A DNA stretch of 64,000 nt from Flavobacteriales bacterium (GTDB lineage: Bacteria > Bacteroidota > Bacteroidia > Flavobacteriales_F > PHOS-HE28): positions 1,240,001 through 1,304,000 of the forward strand of contig JADJAA010000001.1 of assembly GCA_016704485.1 (NCBI GenBank), read 5' to 3'. Positions 1-8,801 of this stretch are shown in pieces (position 1 is the first letter of the stretch; each line of letters starts with the position of its first letter). The position numbers and the translations under genes were made by a program. Under the pieces are notes generated by a model. It had not been told where the DNA came from and made no database searches. It was given only the letters and a program-made list of their open reading frames with translations.

Positions 1-1224
1 ATGGACAAGTTCTATGTAAACACACCCCATACCGTAAGAAGAATCCAGGAAGATGGCTATCAGGACATGTCCTTTATACCCATGAATCTTCAACCCTACT
101 TCAGTTCTTTACAAGGAGGCGACTACCACGTATACCCTGATGGCAGGATATTAATGAGCGGAGTTCATGGCCTGCATGATACGATCCGAGGGTTCGAGGG
201 ACTTTACTGTTTGGTCTGGTTCAGCAACACTGGTTATTTGGACACCACCAAAACCCACCGAACCTGTGCGGGCAGTTTAGATTTCTTTACTGAATTACCG
301 AATGGTCAATTCATCGGTTCCGGCTCTACTGGTGTCTGGGATGGCCAGCAAGCAAGTAATATCATACGATTCAATGCAGATGGGTCGTTGGACCCCTCGT
401 TCCAAGCCAATGTGAATTGGGGGCAGGCGTATGGATTCTTGCCACTTGATGATGGGAGGGTATACGTGGGAGGAAATTTTATCGTCGATGGCATAGCAGA
501 CACCCTCAACTTAGTGCGCCTAATGCCGGATGGATCTTTGGATCCCACTTTCAACAACACGGCCAGATACAGATTCATAAACCCGTTATATCCCAATAAT
601 GATCCTTATGGTATCATTCGCACCATTTACTCAATAGCACCGGATCACTTAGTTGTTACAGGTAATTTTGCAACTGTTGATGGGGAACAACGCGGTTGCA
701 TTGCATTGATCGATACCTCTGGCAATCTCTTGAGTGACCATTTTTCTGGAGATGGCGGTGGCTCTTATCTCTATCAAGTGAATATCAACTCAACTCCTGT
801 ATACACACGTTCAATAGCTGGTATTACTCCGGCACCTGATGGCAGTTATTATATCTGTGGGGCCTACCACGGCTACGATGATGGCACCACCAATGATACC
901 ACCCAGCGCATGGTAAGTAGGTTGTATGGGTTGGATGTGGGCATAAGCGAAAATGCTAACACTCGACCTCCAGCACAATTGACCATACACCCTAACCCAG
1001 CCAACACATGGGTAACCTTTGATTATGATATTCTGGTACCGCCAACGGATGCATTCATTATTATTCGGGACCAACAAGGCCGCGAAGTTTACCGGATGAA
1101 ATTACTGGTGCAAAAGAACGAAGTGGTGTGGGATACACGAGGAGTTGGTAGCGGCACATATGTTGTGACTTTGACGAATAAGTCACGAGATTTGCGTACA
1201 GAAAAACTGGTCATTCAGCGATGA
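1..1224 (+). CDS. delta-60 repeat protein with T9SS type A sorting domain (5' partial)
   Basis: Probably a secreted surface protein exported by the type IX secretion system. It contains DGSLDPSF and DGSLDPTF motifs typical of delta-60 repeats, followed near the C-terminus by an HPNPAN motif and the segment ending RTEKLVIQR, typical of type A sorting domains. It aligns from its first residues with about residue 94 of the next gene (both share the FYV...HTV and PYFSSLQGGDYHVYPDG stretches), so the true start with its signal peptide lies left of the window and the ATG at base 1 is internal. Its stop overlaps the next ATG as ATGA, suggesting translational coupling. The ligand or function of this family is unknown to me. 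Confidence 0.85.
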   Translation: MDKFYVNTPHTVRRIQEDGYQDMSFIPMNLQPYFSSLQGGDYHVYPDGRILMSGVHGLHDTIRGFEGLYCLVWFSNTGYLDTTKTHRTCAGSLDFFTELPNGQFIGSGSTGVWDGQQASNIIRFNADGSLDPSFQANVNWGQAYGFLPLDDGRVYVGGNFIVDGIADTLNLVRLMPDGSLDPTFNNTARYRFINPLYPNNDPYGIIRTIYSIAPDHLVVTGNFATVDGEQRGCIALIDTSGNLLSDHFSGDGGGSYLYQVNINSTPVYTRSIAGITPAPDGSYYICGAYHGYDDGTTNDTTQRMVSRLYGLDVGISENANTRPPAQLTIHPNPANTWVTFDYDILVPPTDAFIIIRDQQGREVYRMKLLVQKNEVVWDTRGVGSGTYVVTLTNKSRDLRTEKLVIQR

Positions 1225-2705
1225 GAAGAAACAGCCCTGCATGGCTGCTTCTAATGACGACTTGTTCAACCTTGACCTATGTCGCATATTCCCAGCAGCC
1301 TTTCGATCTGGACCCGTCATTCAATACTGAGATCAACACTTGGTATGTGTCTTCTGTTATGCCTTTGCCGGATGGGGATTTGTTATTATCCGGACAGATT
1401 CGTTTTTCCGGGGACTCCCCGGGCACGTTTCGGCTCCTTACTAGAGTAGATCAACTTGGTAACCGTAGGCCATGGTTTCCTTATTCATGGGGTGGAGGCA
1501 GGATCCAACCATGGAATGACCAGTTTTATGTGGGTGAGCATACGGTTCATCGCTTACTATCAACGGGGCTGGTCGATTCTTCATTTATTCACATGAATGC
1601 AGACCCCTACTTCAGTTCTTTACAAGGCGGCGACTACCACGTATACCCTGACGGTCGCATTTTAATGAGCGGGGTTCACAATCTGCTTGATTCAATTAGG
1701 GGATTCGAAGGACTCTATTGTTTGGTCTGGTTCAGCAACACCGGTTATTTGGATACTACCAAGACCCACCGTACCTGTGCAGGAAGTTTGGATAAATTTA
1801 CTGAATTGCCCAATGGCCAGTTCATCGGTTCCGGCTCAACAGGTGTCTGGGATGGGCAGCAAGCTAGCAACATCATTCGCTTTAATACAGATGGATCCTT
1901 GGATCCCTCGTTCCAAGCGAATGTGAACTGGGGCCAAGCCTATGGATTCTTACCTCTTGATGATGGGCGGGTGTATGCGGCAGGATTGTTCAGGATTCTA
2001 GGGAACCCGGATACATTACGCCTTGCTCGATTCACGCCAGATGGGTCGTTGGATCCAAGTTTCAACCTATTGTCATTTGAGACAGTAGAAACTAACAATG
2101 GGTTTGGCGCCATAATTAGTAAAGTATACGCGCTGGATGAAACCCGGTTGATCGTTGTTGGCGGTTACGAACGTGTGAACGGTGAAACTAGGAAAGGCAT
2201 TTGCATGATCGATACTGCCGGGAATTTATTGGATGATCATTTCGTGGATGCTGGATGCGGATATTACGATTACCAAGGCTTTACGCACGGCAGCATTGAT
2301 GGGTTTACTCAAGCTCCCAATGGCAGCTATTACATCTGGGGGGCTTACCACGGCTACGATGATGGCACCACCAACGACACTACCCAGCGCATGGTTAGTC
2401 GGTTGTATGGCTTGGATGTGGGTATAAGTGAAAATGCAAACACGCAACCAAAACCAGAATTAGCCATACACCCAAACCCTGCAAATGGCTGGGTTGCCTT
2501 TCACTACGACCTATTGGTACCACCGACTGATGCATATTTGATTGTCCAGGATCTGAGCGGCCGGGAATTGTATCGTCTTCAACTGCTCGAAGAGAAACAC
2601 CAAATAGTATGGGATACGCGTTCAATTGGTGCCGGAACATACATAGTTTCACTTGTAAACAAAGAGCGTGACTTGCGTAGCGAAAAACTAGTTATTCAGC
2701 AATGA
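1221..2705 (+). CDS. delta-60 repeat protein with T9SS type A sorting domain, paralog 2
   Basis: A 494-residue secreted protein. The N-terminus (MRRNSPAWLLLMTTCSTLTYVAYSQ) looks like a signal peptide with cleavage near residue 25. Delta-60 motifs (DLDPSF, DGSLDPSF) recur through the middle, and the C-terminus has HPNPANG and ends RSEKLVIQQ, a type A sorting domain. It is a close tandem paralog of the preceding gene; a central stretch is nearly the same, while the segment around residues 255-360 diverges. It starts inside the stop codon of the upstream gene (ATGA) and its own stop overlaps the next start, so the three genes look like one transcription unit. Specific role unknown. Confidence 0.88.
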   Translation: MRRNSPAWLLLMTTCSTLTYVAYSQQPFDLDPSFNTEINTWYVSSVMPLPDGDLLLSGQIRFSGDSPGTFRLLTRVDQLGNRRPWFPYSWGGGRIQPWNDQFYVGEHTVHRLLSTGLVDSSFIHMNADPYFSSLQGGDYHVYPDGRILMSGVHNLLDSIRGFEGLYCLVWFSNTGYLDTTKTHRTCAGSLDKFTELPNGQFIGSGSTGVWDGQQASNIIRFNTDGSLDPSFQANVNWGQAYGFLPLDDGRVYAAGLFRILGNPDTLRLARFTPDGSLDPSFNLLSFETVETNNGFGAIISKVYALDETRLIVVGGYERVNGETRKGICMIDTAGNLLDDHFVDAGCGYYDYQGFTHGSIDGFTQAPNGSYYIWGAYHGYDDGTTNDTTQRMVSRLYGLDVGISENANTQPKPELAIHPNPANGWVAFHYDLLVPPTDAYLIVQDLSGRELYRLQLLEEKHQIVWDTRSIGAGTYIVSLVNKERDLRSEKLVIQQ

Positions 2706-3598
2706 CACAAATGGAAAATCCGCAACCCACAGCACCGCAATTCAGCTCGATACTATTTGCTTTACTACAATGCTTTCCGGCGCTTCTTCAGGCACAAGCC
2801 TACATTCCAACATTGAACGAAAATGCGACTTGGGATGTTCAATGTCTAGTCGCTTATGGAATGCCGCCAGAATGCGACTATCTGACCGGATCAGACACGT
2901 ACTCTATTATTGGAGATACAACAATACTGGGTGTGGAATATAAGATCGTGAGTGGTCTTTTGTATAACCCGGGTTTCGGTAAAAGATACGTTAGGGAAGA
3001 CACCTTAACACGAAAGGTTTACAGCGTTCTTGATCCGTACGGTGGACCGGGAGAAACTGTTTTATACGACTACAGCGCTATGGTCGGTGACTCGATATTC
3101 TGGTATGATTATTTTGTAAGTACAATATATAGTATTGACATCATTACGTTAGCGAATGGGGAAGTTCGCAGGCGGTTCAATTTAGAATCTGGATTTATTT
3201 ACATCGAAGGAATCGGTGGATCTACAGGAATCAGCTTTCCTTTCATTACAGGCCCGGGCGTGGAACAAGCCTTGACCTGTTACAAGTTAAATGGTGTGCC
3301 ACAGATCGATTCTGATGAACTGTATACCATCTCATGCCCTATTAACATGGGTATTGAACCTGTGGGGTCCGTTGTCCCGAGTATAGTTTCGCCGAACCCT
3401 TCATCTGGTCATATCACGATCAACCGTAAAACCGATCTTATCCAAACTTTCCAATTTGTCGATATGAGTGGCCGATCCATTTATACCCAAACACTCTCGA
3501 ACCAAATTGACCAAATCGACCTTAGCCATTTGCAAGCCGGTGTTTATTTGTATATGCTGAACGAAAAAGATCTAGGAAAATTGATCCTGTTCAGATAA
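2702..3598 (+). CDS. T9SS type A sorting domain protein, function unknown
   Basis: A 298-residue predicted secreted protein. A hydrophobic stretch at about residues 15-32 (ending LLQAQA) looks like a signal peptide; a start at the second Met (2711) is also possible. The central part has the GDTTILGVEYK pattern common in Bacteroidota secreted proteins with no assigned function. The C-terminus has SPNPSSG and ends LGKLILFR, a type A T9SS sorting domain. It is not a delta-60 paralog although it overlaps the preceding gene by four bases (ATGA). Confidence 0.8.
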   Translation: MTQMENPQPTAPQFSSILFALLQCFPALLQAQAYIPTLNENATWDVQCLVAYGMPPECDYLTGSDTYSIIGDTTILGVEYKIVSGLLYNPGFGKRYVREDTLTRKVYSVLDPYGGPGETVLYDYSAMVGDSIFWYDYFVSTIYSIDIITLANGEVRRRFNLESGFIYIEGIGGSTGISFPFITGPGVEQALTCYKLNGVPQIDSDELYTISCPINMGIEPVGSVVPSIVSPNPSSGHITINRKTDLIQTFQFVDMSGRSIYTQTLSNQIDQIDLSHLQAGVYLYMLNEKDLGKLILFR

Positions 3599-3661
3599 AT
3601 AGGAGCGAATTTGTAACGCCGCAGAAGGGTATAGACTAACCAAGGATAGCCCTAAGTATAA

Positions 3662-3958
3662 GGAGCAATTGGTATAGGTAGTTTGTATGGCTTGGATGGG
3701 GGAATGAGTGACAATGCGTCTCGCTATGGAATGGTAGCCATCTATCCAAATCCTGGAATCGATCAACTTTGGATTGATGGCTTGAAGGACAAGGGTGTGG
3801 TTTCACTCAAATTATTCGATGCACGAGGCGTGTTGGTTCTGGATGAGCTTCTTACGAATTCATACGTGGATATGCTTAGCGTGCGTTCTGGATTCTACAC
3901 CGTGTTTTTGCAAGCAAGGCATGGCCGTACGTGGCATTTGAAATGGGTTAAGGAATAA
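3662..3958 (+). pseudogene. Remnant: C-terminal sorting domain of a third delta-60 paralog
   Basis: The reading frame opens after a stop at 3659 with no ATG at its head and encodes about 98 residues. It contains SLYGLDGGMSDNAS, which matches SRLYGLDVGISENAN located just before the sorting domain in both delta-60 paralogs upstream, then YPNPG and a type A C-terminal tail ending HLKWVKE. No signal peptide or delta-60 body precedes it. The best reading is a decayed copy that lost all but its last ~90 codons. Alternatively it is a spare cassette that could recombine with the neighbouring genes. Confidence 0.7.
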
Positions 3959-4152
3959 TGGTACTTCTTTTGGACCTTTTTAGCGGTAAGGCCTATTGCA
4001 CTCCGCCATGCCTCCTCGCCTCTAGCTGCTCTTAAGTGAGCTAGCTGCCACGTCGAGGTTTCGTTCTCTCTCATTTTCTCAATTTATATCCAGATCGCAA
4101 TTCACATTACCACCCTAACAACTATCACCTTCCACAAATAACCGCAGCTTGC

Positions 4153-4160
4153 TACCTTAG
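4153..4160 (+). promoter_or_regulatory. Candidate -7 box of the nuo operon promoter
   Basis: TACCTTAG resembles the Bacteroidota -7 element TAnnTTTG and ends 17 bases before the proposed TTG start of nuoA. No clear TTTG/TTG partner is seen at the expected distance, so this is a weak call based on position and similarity. Confidence 0.3.
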
Positions 4161-4177
4161 CGCCCCAACAACGGAAC

Positions 4178-4558
4178 TTGTCGCCTTTGGAAACGCTATC
4201 CACCCCCCACGATTACCTGCCGATCGTAATGCAGATCTTCATTGCCGTTGGCTTTGTGGGCTTTGCTTTGGCGGCGGCGGCAGCCTTCGGCCCCAAGCGT
4301 CACGGTAAGACCAAGGACGAGAGCTTTGAATGCGGGATCGAGCAACAGGGCAACGCGCGCAGGCCGTTCTCCGTGAAGTATTTCCTGATCGCCATCCTCT
4401 TTGTTCTTTTCGATGTGGAAGTGATCTTTCTCTACCCATGGGCCGTGAATTTCAAGGCGTTGGGCATGATCGGTTTCGTGGAAATGGTATTGTTCATCGC
4501 CTTTGTGCTGGCAGGATTTTTCTACGTGATCAAAAAAGGTGCACTCAAGTGGGAATGA
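4178..4558 (+). CDS. nuoA: NADH-quinone oxidoreductase subunit A
   Basis: Membrane subunit of respiratory complex I, part of the junction between the quinone-reducing arm and the proton-pumping arm. The 126-residue protein has three hydrophobic helices (about 15-37, 68-90, 96-118) and the family motif FECGIE with Cys52. The start chosen is TTG: no ATG lies between the upstream in-frame stop (4139) and codon 18, and the DYLPI segment before that ATG is a conserved NuoA feature. An ATG at 4229 is the alternative but would cut into the first helix. First gene of the 14-gene nuo cluster. Confidence 0.9.
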   Translation: MSPLETLSTPHDYLPIVMQIFIAVGFVGFALAAAAAFGPKRHGKTKDESFECGIEQQGNARRPFSVKYFLIAILFVLFDVEVIFLYPWAVNFKALGMIGFVEMVLFIAFVLAGFFYVIKKGALKWE

Positions 4559-4566
4559 ACGCTTAA

Positions 4567-5145
4567 ATGAAAGACGAGAACTCCATACAACCATCCAGCG
4601 AACGCGGTAAGCCGACCATTGTAGCCCCTCCGGAAGGGTATACGGGCACTGGCTTTTTTGCGACTAGCATGGAAAACGCCATTGGTATGGCCCGTAAGAA
4701 CAGCTTATGGCCACTACCGTTCGCCACGTCCTGTTGCGGCATCGAGTTCATGAGCACCATGAGCTCGCACTACGATCTTAGTAGGTTCGGTATGGAACGC
4801 CTCAGCTTCAGCCCGCGCCAAAGTGATCTGCTCATGGTAATGGGTACGATCGCCAAGAAAATGGCACCGGTACTTAGGGATGTGTACACCCAAATGGCTG
4901 AACCCAAATGGGTATTGAGCATGGGTGCTTGTGCGAGCAGCGGTGGTATTTTCGATAGCTACAGCGTTCTGCAAGGAATTGATCGTATCATTCCTGTTGA
5001 TGTGTACATCCCAGGTTGCCCGCCCCGTCCGGAGCAGGTGATCGATGGTATCCTGAAGATCCAGGAACTGGCCGCGAATGAAAGCCTCCGTCGCCGCTAT
5101 AGTAAAGAGTACGAGGATCTTATGGATAAATACCACATTGATTAG
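4567..5145 (+). CDS. nuoB: NADH-quinone oxidoreductase subunit B
   Basis: Complex I subunit carrying the terminal 4Fe-4S cluster N2, which passes electrons to quinone. The four expected ligands are visible: adjacent Cys56-Cys57 in ATSCCGIEF, Cys122 in GACASSGG and Cys151 in IPGCPPRPE. Length 192 residues, normal for the family; the first ~25 residues are a variable extension. It lies 8 bases after nuoA and its stop overlaps the GTG of nuoC by one base. Confidence 0.96.
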   Translation: MKDENSIQPSSERGKPTIVAPPEGYTGTGFFATSMENAIGMARKNSLWPLPFATSCCGIEFMSTMSSHYDLSRFGMERLSFSPRQSDLLMVMGTIAKKMAPVLRDVYTQMAEPKWVLSMGACASSGGIFDSYSVLQGIDRIIPVDVYIPGCPPRPEQVIDGILKIQELAANESLRRRYSKEYEDLMDKYHID

Positions 5146-5657
5146 TGCCACGTTTTGCCACCCATACCGAGCGCGACCAATTGGTCCATGAAAAGCTCAC
5201 CGCTGCTTTTGGTGCTGATCTATTGGGCCATGAGCAACAGGTAGATCTGATGTGCTGGACCCTACCTAAAGGCCGTGTGCATGATGCATTGCGACTTCTT
5301 CGCGATGAATTGGACTTTAATTTTTTGACCACGCTGTGTGGCATGCACTTTCCTGGAACTGAGAAGGAGCTTGGTGTGGTTTACCACTTGCACAGTATGC
5401 GGAACGGCCACCGTATCCGCCTAAAGAGCTTTACCACGCTGAAGGATGCGGAATTCGACACTGCTACCGATCTCTGGCCAACAGCAAATTGGATGGAACG
5501 GGAGGCATGGGATTTTTTCGGCATCAAGTTCAAGGGTCACCCTAATTTGATCCGTATCCTCAATATGGAGGATTTTCCGGCTTTCCCTATGCGGAAGGAT
5601 TACCCAATGGAAGACCCAACTCGTAGGGATAAGAACGATAGCATGTTCGGACGATGA
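5145..5657 (+). CDS. nuoC: NADH-quinone oxidoreductase subunit C
   Basis: 30-kDa-type subunit of the complex I peripheral arm. The 170-residue protein contains the conserved C-terminal region NWMEREAWDFFGIKFKGHP followed by LIRILNMEDF and FPMRKDYPME. The start is GTG sharing one base with the nuoB stop; no better in-frame ATG exists near it. NuoC and NuoD are separate genes here, not the fused NuoCD of enterobacteria. The stop overlaps the nuoD ATG by four bases. Confidence 0.94.
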   Translation: MPRFATHTERDQLVHEKLTAAFGADLLGHEQQVDLMCWTLPKGRVHDALRLLRDELDFNFLTTLCGMHFPGTEKELGVVYHLHSMRNGHRIRLKSFTTLKDAEFDTATDLWPTANWMEREAWDFFGIKFKGHPNLIRILNMEDFPAFPMRKDYPMEDPTRRDKNDSMFGR

Positions 5658-6889
5658 GCGACAACCAACATATCGATCATTGGAAGAAGGACCGAGTGGA
5701 TGGCGGCGATATGCGCGAGCTCACCACGCTCAACCTTGGCCCAACGCACCCAGCGACACATGGTATTTTCCAGAACGTACTCACCATGGATGGCGAGATC
5801 ATTCTGGATTCAGTGCAAACCATCGGATACATCCACCGCGCATTCGAGAAGATAGCGGAGCGGCGACCGTTCTACCAGATCACTACCCTTACGGATCGTA
5901 TGAACTACTGCAGTTCACCGATCAACAACATGGGTTGGCACATGGCGGTGGAAAAGCTGTGTGGCATTGAACTTCCTAAGCGTGTGGAGTATCTCCGCGT
6001 TATCGCCATGGAACTTGCGCGTATTGCGGATCACGTGATCTGTAACACCATTATCGGTCAGGACGCCGGTGCAACGACTCCTTTTCTCTACGTCTATCAG
6101 TGGCGTGAGAAGATCTACGAGGTCTACGAAGAGATATGTGGCGCACGTCTCACCACGAACATGGGTCGTATCGGTGGGTTCGAACGGAATTTCTCTGAAC
6201 TCGCATTCCAACGGATCCGATCCTTGCTGAAAGAGATGCCAGCAGGGTTGAAGGAATTCGACGATATGCTTATCCGTAACCGCATCTTCATGGACCGCAC
6301 TATAAACTGTGGTGCATTTCCGGTAGATAGAGCATTGGCTTACGGGTTCACCGGGCCGAATTTGCGCGCATGTGGTGTAGATTATGATGTGCGCGTTGCA
6401 GATCCATACAGCAGCTACGAGGACTTTGACTTCACCATTCCCGTAGGACAGAACGGGGATGTGTATGATCGTTTCATGGTACGGCAAGAGGAGATGCGCC
6501 AGAGTTTGAGCATTATCCGCCAGGCGTTGGAGAAGTTGGATAAGATGTCCGACAAGACCACCTACCATGCGGATGTACCGGAATGGGTATTACCACCGAA
6601 AGAGGCTGTCTACAGTGAAATGGAGGCCTTGATCTATCATTTTAAACTGGTCATGGGCGAAACAGAGATCCCACGTGGTGAGATCTACCATTGCGTTGAG
6701 GGCGGGAACGGAGAGTTGGGATTCTACATTGTGAGCGATGGTGGCAGAAATCCTTACCGCGTGCATTTCCGGAGACCGTGCTACATCTATTATCAAGCAT
6801 TCCCGGAGATCATTAAAGGCAGCATGTTGAGCGACGCGATCCTTACCATGAGCAGTATGAACGTGATCGCTGGTGAATTGGACGCGTAA
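5654..6889 (+). CDS. nuoD: NADH-quinone oxidoreductase subunit D
   Basis: 49-kDa subunit of complex I, which together with NuoB forms the quinone-binding pocket. 411 residues, full length. Family signatures include LNLGPTHPATHG near residue 27, GYIHRAFEK, MNYCSSPINN and, near the C-terminus, EGGNGELGFYIVSDGG. It overlaps nuoC by ATGA and nuoE by one base, consistent with tight coupling of the peripheral-arm genes. Confidence 0.97.
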   Translation: MSDNQHIDHWKKDRVDGGDMRELTTLNLGPTHPATHGIFQNVLTMDGEIILDSVQTIGYIHRAFEKIAERRPFYQITTLTDRMNYCSSPINNMGWHMAVEKLCGIELPKRVEYLRVIAMELARIADHVICNTIIGQDAGATTPFLYVYQWREKIYEVYEEICGARLTTNMGRIGGFERNFSELAFQRIRSLLKEMPAGLKEFDDMLIRNRIFMDRTINCGAFPVDRALAYGFTGPNLRACGVDYDVRVADPYSSYEDFDFTIPVGQNGDVYDRFMVRQEEMRQSLSIIRQALEKLDKMSDKTTYHADVPEWVLPPKEAVYSEMEALIYHFKLVMGETEIPRGEIYHCVEGGNGELGFYIVSDGGRNPYRVHFRRPCYIYYQAFPEIIKGSMLSDAILTMSSMNVIAGELDA

Positions 6890-7443
6890 TGTCAACTACA
6901 GTAAGACCCATAACCACCAAGGAAGGCACACTGCCTTTTGCCTTCAGCGAAGCAGGCCTTGCCGAATGCAAGGAGTTGATGAAACGATATCCTGCGGACC
7001 GTACTAAGAGCGCTTTGTTACCGATCCTTCATGTTGCGCAAGCAGAAAATGATGGTTGGTTAAGCGTGAATGCCATGGATGCTGTTGCACACGTGTTAGG
7101 TATCCAACACATCGAAGTGTACGAAGTGGCCAGCTTCTATAGCATGTATAACCTGCGTCCTGTAGGTACGCATGTGCTTGAAGTTTGTCACACAACACCT
7201 TGTCTTTTACGTGGTGCGGATGATACCATTGCACACATTGAAAAACGATTGGGCATACATCCCGGTGAAACCACCAAGGACGGACTATTCACCCTTAAAA
7301 CGGTGGAATGCTTGGGAAGCTGCGGAACTGCACCTATGTTACAATGTGGAGCTAAATACCACGAGAACCTGACCCCTGAAAAGGTCGATGCATTGATCGA
7401 TCAACTACGTGATCAGCCACGTTCCAAATACACGGATCAGTAA
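6889..7443 (+). CDS. nuoE: NADH-quinone oxidoreductase subunit E
   Basis: 24-kDa subunit of the NADH-oxidising module of complex I, binding the 2Fe-2S cluster N1a. Visible ligand motifs are CHTTPCLLRG and, about 35 residues later, ECLGSCGTAPM, giving the expected four cysteines. 184 residues, normal length. Its start and stop each overlap the neighbouring nuo genes by one base. Confidence 0.96.
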   Translation: MSTTVRPITTKEGTLPFAFSEAGLAECKELMKRYPADRTKSALLPILHVAQAENDGWLSVNAMDAVAHVLGIQHIEVYEVASFYSMYNLRPVGTHVLEVCHTTPCLLRGADDTIAHIEKRLGIHPGETTKDGLFTLKTVECLGSCGTAPMLQCGAKYHENLTPEKVDALIDQLRDQPRSKYTDQ

Positions 7444-8798
7444 TGGGACGTAAACTATTGCTTGAACACGACGGAAAGCCAGGGATCCAAGGACTAGAGG
7501 GTTACCGCGCGAATGGCGGTTACCGCAGTGTGGAAAAAGCATTGCGCACCATGGCGCCTGAAGCCGTGATGGAAGAGGTGAAGACAAGCGGCCTGCGTGG
7601 TCGTGGTGGTGCAGGTTTCCCTACTGGTTTGAAATGGAGCTTCATGGCGAAGCCGGAAGGCGTGCCGCGCTATTTGGTGGTGAACGCGGATGAAAGCGAA
7701 CCGGGCACCTTTAAGGACAGGTACCTGATGGAGAAGATCCCACACTTGTTGATCGAAGGGATGATCACCAGCAGTTTTGCGCTGGGTGCGAACACGAGTT
7801 ACATCTATATCCGTGGTGAATATTTCTACGTCTTACGAATCCTTGAAAAAGCCATTGCCGAAGCACGTGCTGCCGGTTGGCTGGGCAAGAATATTCTGGG
7901 GAGTGGATTCGATCACGAGATCTACGTACAGATCGGTGCAGGTGCATACATCTGCGGGGAAGAGACCGCCTTGTTGGAAAGTTTGGAAGGCAAGCGGGGC
8001 AATCCTCGCATCAAACCACCGTTCCCGGCAGTGAAGGGTTTGTATGGTTGCCCTACGGTGGTGAACAATGTAGAAACGATTGCTGCGGTGGTGCCGATCA
8101 TCAATGATGGTGGTGCCGAGTACGCCAAGATCGGCATCGGTAAAAGCACGGGTACCAAATTGATCAGCGCTGGCGGCAACATCAACAGACCCGGGGTGTA
8201 CGAAATTGATCTCGGCGTTCCGGTAGAGGAGTTCGTTATGAGCGATGAGTACTGCGGTGGCGTTGCTGGAAGAGCATTGAAGGCCTGCGTCCCCGGTGGT
8301 TCATCCGTACCCATTCTGCCTGCTGAATTGCTGTTCAAGACCTTGAAGTTGGAACAGCGCCTTATGACCTACGAAAGCCTCAGCGACGGCGGTTTCCAAA
8401 GTGGCTCCATGTTGGGTAGTGGCGGTTTCTACGTGTACAATGATGCACAATGCATCGTGCGCAGCACATGGGCACACGCTAGGTTCTATGCACATGAAAG
8501 TTGCGGCCAATGCAGCCCGTGCCGCGAAGGCACCGGTTGGATGGACAAGATCCTGCATCGCTTGGAACATGGACTAGGCCGAATTGATGACATTGATCTA
8601 CTGTGGGATATCCAGCGGCGCATCGAAGGGAATACCATTTGTCCTTTAGGGGATGCGGCTGCTTGGCCCGTGGCAGCGGCCATCCGTCACTTCCGTGAAG
8701 AATTCGAATTCCATGCTACTCATCCAACGAAGGTGAAGGACCCGAAACATTTCGAAAAGGAACCCTTCGTTCGGAAACAGAAATTCGCCACCGTTTAA
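7443..8798 (+). CDS. nuoF: NADH-quinone oxidoreductase subunit F
   Basis: 51-kDa subunit of complex I where NADH is oxidised. It binds FMN and 4Fe-4S cluster N3. The sequence shows the NADH/FMN glycine-rich motif GLRGRGGAGFPTGLKW near residue 50, VNADESEPGTFKDR, and the cluster motif CGQCSPCREGTGW with a further Cys in NTICPLGDAAAWP. Length 451 residues, normal. Three bases separate it from nuoG. Confidence 0.97.
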   Translation: MGRKLLLEHDGKPGIQGLEGYRANGGYRSVEKALRTMAPEAVMEEVKTSGLRGRGGAGFPTGLKWSFMAKPEGVPRYLVVNADESEPGTFKDRYLMEKIPHLLIEGMITSSFALGANTSYIYIRGEYFYVLRILEKAIAEARAAGWLGKNILGSGFDHEIYVQIGAGAYICGEETALLESLEGKRGNPRIKPPFPAVKGLYGCPTVVNNVETIAAVVPIINDGGAEYAKIGIGKSTGTKLISAGGNINRPGVYEIDLGVPVEEFVMSDEYCGGVAGRALKACVPGGSSVPILPAELLFKTLKLEQRLMTYESLSDGGFQSGSMLGSGGFYVYNDAQCIVRSTWAHARFYAHESCGQCSPCREGTGWMDKILHRLEHGLGRIDDIDLLWDIQRRIEGNTICPLGDAAAWPVAAAIRHFREEFEFHATHPTKVKDPKHFEKEPFVRKQKFATV

Positions 8799-8801
8799 GC
8801 C

